From Pseudomonadota bacterium (GTDB lineage Bacteria > Pseudomonadota > Alphaproteobacteria > Reyranellales > Reyranellaceae), in NCBI GenBank assembly GCA_018242505.1, contig JAFEBU010000038.1, forward strand, positions 124,001-188,000: a stretch of 64,000 nt of DNA, in the 5' to 3' direction. This document shows, in pieces, positions 59,054 through 64,000 of this stretch; position 1 is the stretch's first letter; every line of letters begins with the position of its first letter. Both the position numbers and the translations under genes were made by a program. The notes beneath the pieces were generated by a model. It did not search any database. It saw nothing but the letters and a program-made list of their open reading frames with translations, and had not been told where the DNA came from.

Positions 59054-59668
59054 GTGGCACGCCTGAAGGCCTTCGATGAGGATCGCGCAATCGACGCCGC
59101 CGTCGATTGCTTCTGGGCGCGTGGCTACGAGGCCACGTCGGTCCGCGATCTCGCCGAGGCGATGGGGATCGGCGGCGCGAGCCTGTACAACGCCTATGGC
59201 GACAAGCGCGAGCTGTTCGCACTGTCGCTGGAGCGCTATGCCAATCGCTCGATGCGAGAGCGTATCGCCCGGATCGAGGCGCACCATGCTCCACCGCAGG
59301 CGATCGTCGCCTTCCTTGGCGAGATCGTCGATCGCTCGGTCAAGGATCCCGACTGCAAGGGCTGCCTCCTGGTGAATTCCGCGCTCGACGTCGCTTCACG
59401 CGACGCCGAACTCGGCAAGGTCGTGGCGGCCTACCTTGCCGAGATCCGCGCCTTCTTCCGACGCGCCCTCGGGGCCGCGCAGCGCGCCGGCGATATCGAC
59501 CGCGCGCTCGATATTGACGTCGTCTCCGCCCATCTCCTGGGCGTGGTGCTCGCCATCCGTGTGCTCGCGCGCACTGGCGCCCGGCGGGCGCTGCTGGAAA
59601 GCGTGGCCCAACCGGCGCTCGATTTGATCAGGCCGCCCAGGCAAAGGCGGCAGAGGAGACGCCGGTGA
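59054..59668 (+). CDS. TetR-family transcriptional regulator
   Basis: This 204-residue repressor has the N-terminal HTH: FDEDRAIDAAVDCFWARGYEATSVRDLAEAMGIGGASLYNAYGDKRELFALSLERY. The start is the GTG at 59054, giving the common ARLKAFDEDRAI opening. A Cys pair, DPDCKGCLLVNSALDV, near residues 100-106 is the 'CKGCLLVN' motif of the AcrR-like group that includes electrophile or quinone sensors, so redox sensing is possible. Its TGA overlaps the GTG of the DUF1330 gene. Confidence 0.93.
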   Translation: MARLKAFDEDRAIDAAVDCFWARGYEATSVRDLAEAMGIGGASLYNAYGDKRELFALSLERYANRSMRERIARIEAHHAPPQAIVAFLGEIVDRSVKDPDCKGCLLVNSALDVASRDAELGKVVAAYLAEIRAFFRRALGAAQRAGDIDRALDIDVVSAHLLGVVLAIRVLARTGARRALLESVAQPALDLIRPPRQRRQRRRR

Positions 59669-60063
59669 TAGATCATCTGAACATCGACGATTTAAAGGCG
59701 CTGCCTGACGATGGTCCGGTCACGATGCTGAACCTGATGCGCTTTCGCGAACGCTCGCTCGATGGCAACGGCAGCGGCTGGGACGCCTACCTGCGCTACA
59801 GCGCGCTGGCCATCAAGCAGATCAAGGCGCGCGGCGGCACGATCGTCTGGACGGGCGACGCCCAGGCGATCGCCCTCGGCCGACCCGACGCACATCGCTG
59901 GGACTACGTCGCGCTGGTGCGATATCCCAACCGCGCGGCCTTCCTCGACATGATGACTTCGGCCGACTACGCGCACGCCAATGCCGAACGCGAGAACGGC
60001 TGCGCCGATCACGCGATCATCGCCGTGCGCGAGACTTACAACGGCCTCGGCAAGGCCAGGTGA
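59665..60063 (+). CDS. DUF1330 (dimeric alpha-beta barrel) protein
   Basis: This 132-residue protein begins at GTG within the TetR stop (GTGA). It has the DUF1330 pattern VTMLNLMRFRERS...YLRYSALAIKQIKARGGTIVWTGDAQ and VALVRYPNRAAFLDMM, a ferredoxin-like dimeric barrel. Such proteins are found in many catabolic and redox operons but are mostly uncharacterised; they may be isomerase- or monooxygenase-like. It precedes the GrdB-like gene by 15 nt. The three genes are clearly one transcription unit. Confidence 0.88.
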   Translation: MIDHLNIDDLKALPDDGPVTMLNLMRFRERSLDGNGSGWDAYLRYSALAIKQIKARGGTIVWTGDAQAIALGRPDAHRWDYVALVRYPNRAAFLDMMTSADYAHANAERENGCADHAIIAVRETYNGLGKAR

Positions 60064-60078
60064 ATGAGAGGTCATGGT

Positions 60079-61254
60079 ATGGTGAAGCGTCTCAGTGACA
60101 TGCCGGAAGCGGAAGCGAACCATCTTCGGCGCATCGACTGCCCGACCTACGACGATACGCCATTGCTTGCCGGTCCGCCGCTGGCCGCGAGGCGCGTGGC
60201 GATCATCTCGACGGCGGGCCTGCATCGGCGTGGCGACCGGCCGTTCCAGCCCGGCGACGGCAGCTACCGCGTGATCCCGGCCGAAACGCCGGCCCGCGAC
60301 CTGGTGATGAGCCACATCTCGGTCAATTTCGACCGCACCGGCTTTCAGCAGGATTCCAACGTTGTCTTTCCGATCGACCGCCTGCGCGAACTGGTGGCCG
60401 ACGGCACGGTGGGATCGATGGCGTCGGTGCACTATTCCTTCATGGGTGCCTTCCCGCCCGACGCGGCCAGGCCGCATGCCCAGCATCTCGCCGGCCTCCT
60501 GAAGGCCGATAAAGTCGACGCCGCCCTGCTCGTCCCGGTTTGACCCGCCTGCACGCGCGCCGTGGGCGCGCTCGGTCACTTCCTGGAGCGCGAGGGCCTG
60601 GCGACCGCCGGCATCAGCCTGGTGCGCGAGCATACGGAGAAGGTGCGGCCGCCCCGCGCGCTTTGGGTGACGTTCGAGCTGGGCCGACCGCTCGGCCGGC
60701 CGGACGATCCGCCGTTCCAGCGGCGCGTGGTGAAGGCGGTGCTCGATCTGCTCGCGCGCACCGACGGTCCGCTGATCGCCGATTACCCCGAGCATGTGAC
60801 GGAGGACACGGACTTCACCGGCTGGGCCTGCCCGGTCAACCTCGCGCCGACGCACATCGATTCCCTCGGCGCGGAGATCGAGCGACTGGCGACCTGGCAC
60901 GATCGCGCCGTGGCCGCGCAAGGCCGAACGACGATCGGCATCTCCGGCCTCGACATGCCGGCGGCCGGTGCGATGGTGAACGGTGCGCTGGCCGGATCGC
61001 TGCCCCCGGCGCAAGCGCTCAAGGAGGCGATCGACGATCTCAAGGCCTATTACCTCGAAGCTGCTTCGGCCTTTCCCGATTCGGGCACGGCGAGCATGCG
61101 CAAGGAATGGTTCTGGAGCGAGACCCGCCTGGGGGCGGCGTTACTGGCGCTGCAGCCCAAGCTCGCCGCCAGCGACGATCCGCAGCACAAGATCCTCGGC
61201 AATCTCACCCTGATCCCGGCGACCGAGCGGCACCGCCTCACGGTCACGCGCTAG
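60079..61254 (+). CDS. GrdB/PrdB-like putative selenoprotein with in-frame TGA (Sec155)
   Basis: The frame runs from ATG 60079 (GAGAGG seven bases upstream) to TAG at 61254. It is interrupted only by TGA at 60541-60543, giving 391 residues if the TGA is read as Sec. Before it: STAGLHRRGDRPF, VHYSFMGA, AALLVPV. After it: PACTRAVGALGHFLEREGLA, REHTEKVRPPRALWV, RPLGRPDDPPFQRRVV. Both halves belong to the glycine/sarcosine/betaine/D-proline reductase selenoprotein B family. The TGA sits where Sec or Cys of the redox motif lies, giving U155-x-x-C158. A hairpin follows 18 nt downstream. The alternative is a nonsense pseudogene, but downstream conservation argues against it. Cofactor and substrate unknown. 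Confidence 0.85.
60555..60571 (+). promoter_or_regulatory. Candidate bacterial SECIS hairpin
   Basis: GCGCGCC (60555-60561), loop GTG (60562-60564), GGCGCGC (60565-60571): a perfect 7-bp stem. The apical loop begins 18 nt after the TGA and its first base is G, both within the known bSECIS rules (loop of 3-14 nt, 16-37 nt from UGA, G in the first two loop bases). High GC makes chance hairpins common, so this supports but does not prove Sec insertion. Confidence 0.55.
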
Positions 61255-61892
61255 GGTCGCGGCGCGGGATCGGTCGCGGCAAAGCTTGACCGTGTGGCGA
61301 TTGACGACCACCACGCGGCAAGGCGCGGAAAGTCGGGCAGCAGGGCTGCCCCTTCGGGTGCCTGCACGAAATAGGCGATCATCGCGCCAAGGTGCAGGTC
61401 AGCGAGCGAGAGCGCCGATCCGGTGAGGAAGGCGTCGCCGCTCGCAAGCTTTTCCAGCGCGCCGAGCACCTTCGGTGCGCTGCCGATGCCCTTGGCGATC
61501 TCGGCCTCATCGGCCGGCTGGCCAAGCCGCGGCCGGATCACGCGATGGGCGAAGACCTGGCGCACCAGAGGCCAGTAGGCATAGGCGTCCACCACGCCGA
61601 TCACCTGGTCCATGCGCGCCAGTGCCTTGGGCTGCGAGGGCTGGAGCGGCGGCAACCCCGGAAAGGCGCGGTCGACGTAACGGGTGATGGCGGCGGTCTC
61701 GTAGAGCGCAAAGCCGTCATGGACCAGGACGGGCACGCGGCCGAAGGGATGGAGCTCAAGATAGGCAGCCGGCAGATCGGGCGCGAAGGGGTTCACCTCG
61801 ACCCGCTCGCAGGCGACCCCCTTCTCGGCCAGGGCGAGGCGGGCGATGCGCAGATAGACGCTCAAATGGTAGCCGTGCAGAACGACACTCAT
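61251..61892 (-). CDS. Glutathione S-transferase family protein
   Basis: This 213-residue GST has LHGYHLSVYLRIARLALAEKGV (S7-type N-terminal region), the cis-Pro FGRVPVLVHDG, ALYETAAITRYVDRAF and a helical C-domain with FLTGSALSLADLHLGAMI. The HLSVYLR start and the LSLADLHLG helix suggest the Phi/Theta-like bacterial group. The 3' end overlaps the GrdB-like gene's stop by four bases (convergent). Divergent from rpmH. Confidence 0.92.
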   Translation of the reverse strand: MSVVLHGYHLSVYLRIARLALAEKGVACERVEVNPFAPDLPAAYLELHPFGRVPVLVHDGFALYETAAITRYVDRAFPGLPPLQPSQPKALARMDQVIGVVDAYAYWPLVRQVFAHRVIRPRLGQPADEAEIAKGIGSAPKVLGALEKLASGDAFLTGSALSLADLHLGAMIAYFVQAPEGAALLPDFPRLAAWWSSIATRSSFAATDPAPRP

Positions 61893-62049
61893 GGGCCATC
61901 TTATGGGCCGTCCTCACCCGCCTCAAAGTCGCCCGTCTCCAATCACCCGCCCGGCGTTGACTCGGGCCCGAGGCCCGCTTATTACCCACGCCCACAGAAT
62001 TTCGCCCCCGTCGCCGTGCGCGGGGGCTTGTGTTTGAAGGAGTTGCGTC

Positions 62050-62184
62050 ATGAAACGCACCTATCAGCCGAGCAAGCTGATCCGTAAGCGGCGGCACGGC
62101 TTCCGGTCCCGGATGGCAACGGTGGGCGGCCGCAAGGTCATCGCCAACCGCCGCAGGACGGGCCGCAAGCGGCTGTCGGCCTAG
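62050..62184 (+). CDS. rpmH: 50S ribosomal protein L34
   Basis: 44 residues: [17 protein letters not shown], then [20 protein letters not shown] and GRKRLSA, the complete bL34 sequence of the peptidyl-transferase exit region. AAGGAG lies nine bases before the ATG. A GC-rich hairpin, CCCCCGTCGCC-GTGC-GCGGGGG, precedes it at about 62007-62029 and may be a leader structure. It is first in the rpmH-rnpA-yidD-yidC cluster. Confidence 0.98.
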   Translation: MKRTYQPSKLIRKRRHGFRSRMATVGGRKVIANRRRTGRKRLSA

Positions 62185-62200
62185 CGTCAGGCTTTCTCCC

Positions 62201-62578
62201 TTGGCCCCGGCGCGCCCCGGGCGTCTCCCCAATCGCAGGGATTTTCTGCGCGTCCAGGCCGGGCGGCGATGCGCCATGTCCGGCTTTGTGCTTCAGGTCG
62301 CACCGGCGCCCGAGGCTCTGGCGCTCCCGGTGGCGCGGGTCGGTTTCACCGTGAGCCGCAAGGTCGGCAATGCCGTCGCGCGCAATCGCGTGCGTCGCCG
62401 GTTGCGCGAGATTGCCCGCCAGGTAATCCCCGCGCAGGGCCGCCGCGACCTCGACTATGTTCTTGTCGGCCGGCAGGCCGCGTTGCGGCGCGACTTCGCT
62501 GAGCTCCGGAGGGAGCTGATCGAGGCGCTGAAGCGTCTGAAGGCGCTGGCTCCCGAAAAGCCCGTCGCGACGCCATGA
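62201..62578 (+). CDS. rnpA: Ribonuclease P protein component
   Basis: The 125-residue protein subunit of RNase P, which helps the catalytic RNA remove 5' leaders from pre-tRNAs. Signature: [29 protein letters not shown]-terminus [17 protein letters not shown]. The only suitable start is the TTG at 62201, 16 nt after rpmH; a normal Shine-Dalgarno is not obvious, so translation may be coupled to rpmH. Its TGA overlaps yidD by ATGA. Confidence 0.95.
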   Translation: MAPARPGRLPNRRDFLRVQAGRRCAMSGFVLQVAPAPEALALPVARVGFTVSRKVGNAVARNRVRRRLREIARQVIPAQGRRDLDYVLVGRQAALRRDFAELRRELIEALKRLKALAPEKPVATP

Positions 62579-62886
62579 CCTGTTCCGGATGGCTTGCGTC
62601 TCCTTCTCCGAATCGCCAGTTTCCCGGCGACATGATGTCCCTGTTCCTGCGGGCGGCGATCCGTCTCTACCAGCTGACGCTCGCCTACTTCTTTGTCGGC
62701 GCCTGCCGCTACGAGCCCTCTTGCTCGGCCTATGCCGCCGAGGCGCTGACGGTGCACGGCGCCCTCGTGGGAAGCTGGCTCGCCACGCGCCGGCTTTGCC
62801 GTTGCCATCCCTGGGGCCCCGGCGGATACGACCCTGTGCCGCCACGCCGGACCGCCCTTTCCTGCCACACCGCTGAGCGCTCCTGA
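62575..62886 (+). CDS. yidD: Membrane protein insertion efficiency factor YidD
   Basis: 103 residues from the ATG overlapping rnpA (ATGA); the conserved part starts at [38 protein letters not shown], so the ATG at 62632 or 62635 is the alternative start. The family core [18 protein letters not shown] is complete, with the conserved Cys residues. YidD is a peripheral membrane protein that assists YidC-dependent insertion. It is 8 nt upstream of yidC. Confidence 0.94.
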   Translation: MTCSGWLASPSPNRQFPGDMMSLFLRAAIRLYQLTLAYFFVGACRYEPSCSAYAAEALTVHGALVGSWLATRRLCRCHPWGPGGYDPVPPRRTALSCHTAERS

Positions 62887-62894
62887 AGTTTCAA

Positions 62895-64000
62895 ATGGAC
62901 CAGAAGAATTTCATCGTCGCGATCGTGCTCTCGGTGCTGATCATCGTCGGCTGGCAGTATGCCTTCCCGCCCAAACACACACCGCCGCAGCAACAGACAA
63001 CGCAGCAATCGACGCCATCGGCTGGATCGTCCACCACCAGCCCCTCGGCGCCGACAGCCGCGCCGGGTTCGGCGCCGGCGGCGGCCGAGCCGTTCGTGCC
63101 GCGCGAGCAGGCGCTCGAGAAGAACCCGCGCGTCGCCTTCAACACGCCCGAATTGATCGGCTCGATCAGCCTCCGGGGCGGACGCGTCGACGATGTACAG
63201 CTTGCCAAGCAGCGCGAGACACTCGATCCCAACAGCCCACCCGTGCCTGTCCTGTCGCCGATCGGCAGCGAGCATCCCTACTATGCCGAGTTCGGCTGGT
63301 CGGCTTCCGATTCGTCGATCAAGCTGCCCGGGCCGGACACGCTCTGGACCGCCGACAAGACGACGCTCGCGCCCGGCGCGCCGGTGCGGCTCACCTGGGA
63401 CAACGGCCAGAACCTCGTCTTTGCGATCACCTACTCGATCGACGACCACTTCCTGTTCAACGTGAAGCAGAGCGTCGAGAACAAATCGGACAAACCGGTG
63501 ACGCTCTTTCCGTGGGGCCTGGTGGTGCGTTACGGCCAGCCGCCGCCCGAGGGCACCTACGTGCTGCATGAAGGCCCGTACGGTGTGTTCAACGGCAGCC
63601 TGAAGGAGTTCAGCTACAAGGACTTCAAGGGCGACAAGCAGGAGAAGATCAGCACCACCGGCGGCTGGGTCGGCATCACCGACAAGTACTGGATGGCGAC
63701 GTTGATCCCCGACCAGAAGGTCAAGGTCGACGTGACGCTGAAGGAGACCGGCACCGAGCCCAACATCAAGTACCAGGTCGACTATGTGGCGCCGGGGCTT
63801 TCCGTCGCGCCGGGCGCAACGGGCGACAGCGACTCGCACTTGTTCGCCGGCGCCAAGATCGTGCGCGTGGTCGATGCCTACCGTGACAAGTACGGCTTCG
63901 AGCGCTTCGACCTCACGATCGACTGGGGCTGGTTCTGGTTCTTCACCAAGCCGCTGTTCTGGCTGCTCGAATGGCTGTACCGCCAGTTCGGCAATTTCGG
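62895..64000 (+). CDS. yidC: Membrane protein insertase YidC, N-terminal part (runs off the right edge)
   Basis: The first 368 residues of YidC/Oxa1, which inserts and folds inner-membrane proteins with or after SecYEG. TM1 is FIVAIVLSVLIIVGWQYAF; it is followed by a Pro/Ser/Thr/Gln-rich linker (about residues 26-68) and the large periplasmic P1 beta-domain (residues about 80-335). The sequence is cut just before TM2, at DWGWFWFFTKPLFWLLEWLYRQFGN. No start ambiguity: the ATG at 62895 follows TGAAGTT. The conserved five-helix core lies beyond the window. Confidence 0.97.
   Translation, partial: MDQKNFIVAIVLSVLIIVGWQYAFPPKHTPPQQQTTQQSTPSAGSSTTSPSAPTAAPGSAPAAAEPFVPREQALEKNPRVAFNTPELIGSISLRGGRVDDVQLAKQRETLDPNSPPVPVLSPIGSEHPYYAEFGWSASDSSIKLPGPDTLWTADKTTLAPGAPVRLTWDNGQNLVFAITYSIDDHFLFNVKQSVENKSDKPVTLFPWGLVVRYGQPPPEGTYVLHEGPYGVFNGSLKEFSYKDFKGDKQEKISTTGGWVGITDKYWMATLIPDQKVKVDVTLKETGTEPNIKYQVDYVAPGLSVAPGATGDSDSHLFAGAKIVRVVDAYRDKYGFERFDLTIDWGWFWFFTKPLFWLLEWLYRQFGNF

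Noticed and set aside
60541..60543. Treating the GrdB-like gene as two separate genes (60064-60543 and 60562-61254)
   Set aside because: Each half alone is an incomplete fold, they share one frame, and the second has no ribosome site; the join falls on the family's redox site.
61893..62049. A replication origin near rpmH
   Set aside because: No DnaA-box cluster or AT-rich unwinding region is visible, and in alphaproteobacteria rpmH-rnpA is usually not next to dnaA.

Overview
The window is a dense, GC-rich chromosomal segment. Short or overlapping gene junctions (ATGA, TGATG) are frequent, and the order rpmH-rnpA-yidD-yidC closes the right end. That order, together with an AcnA-type aconitase, an intracellular PHB depolymerase, MACR-type CaiB proteins and an IS481-type remnant, points to an alphaproteobacterium of soil or water, possibly Rhodospirillales or Hyphomicrobiales. 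The genus cannot be fixed from this sequence.

Layout. 0-7 kb: a truncated OmpR-type response regulator divergent from a CusBAC/CzcBAC-like heavy-metal efflux operon, then an alpha/beta hydrolase. 7.1-7.8 kb: a scar made of an IS481 transposase 5' end and a decayed VOC gene. 7.8-21.8 kb: core metabolism (TPR protein, aconitase, DinB, a VOC-hydrolase fusion, nitroreductase, two tandem GT87 membrane glycosyltransferases, acetyl-CoA synthetase, amidase, flavin reductase, a MESH1-like alarmone hydrolase, SCO protein). 22-27.8 kb: PHB depolymerase, YXWGXW protein, MscS channel, RecQ, an outer-membrane barrel. 27.8-31.3 kb: a second IS481 scar abutting a propeller/MBL/SDR operon. 31.4-40.4 kb: hydrolase, CoA transferase/racemase, EI24, small lipoproteins, a frameshifted LytTR regulator, Gfo/Idh/MocA, gentisate-dioxygenase-like cupin with a PuuD-like amidase, SecB. 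40.5-44.1 kb: an accessory patch with a decayed AAA ATPase, three degenerate copies of one repeat, a TauD dioxygenase and a GT39 protein. 44.1-49.5 kb: a FecI-FecR-TonB receptor-PepSY iron operon behind a Fur-like site. 49.5-58.9 kb: hydrolase, large MscS, Ldh-type dehydrogenase, GST, cupin, EamA, DUF1499, an orphan histidine kinase and a bufferin-like Cys-rich peptide. 59-61.3 kb: TetR, DUF1330 and a GrdB-like protein. 61.3-64 kb: GST and the ribosome/membrane-insertion cluster.

The most striking feature is the gene at 60079-61254. Its frame is interrupted once by TGA (60541-60543), coding continues in the same frame for about 237 codons, the TGA begins a U-P-A-C motif, and a 7-bp hairpin with a GTG loop lies 18 nt downstream where a bacterial SECIS is expected. 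This is best read as a selenoprotein of the glycine/sarcosine/betaine/proline-reductase selenoprotein B family. It sits in a compact operon with a TetR regulator preceded by its own operator-like palindrome.
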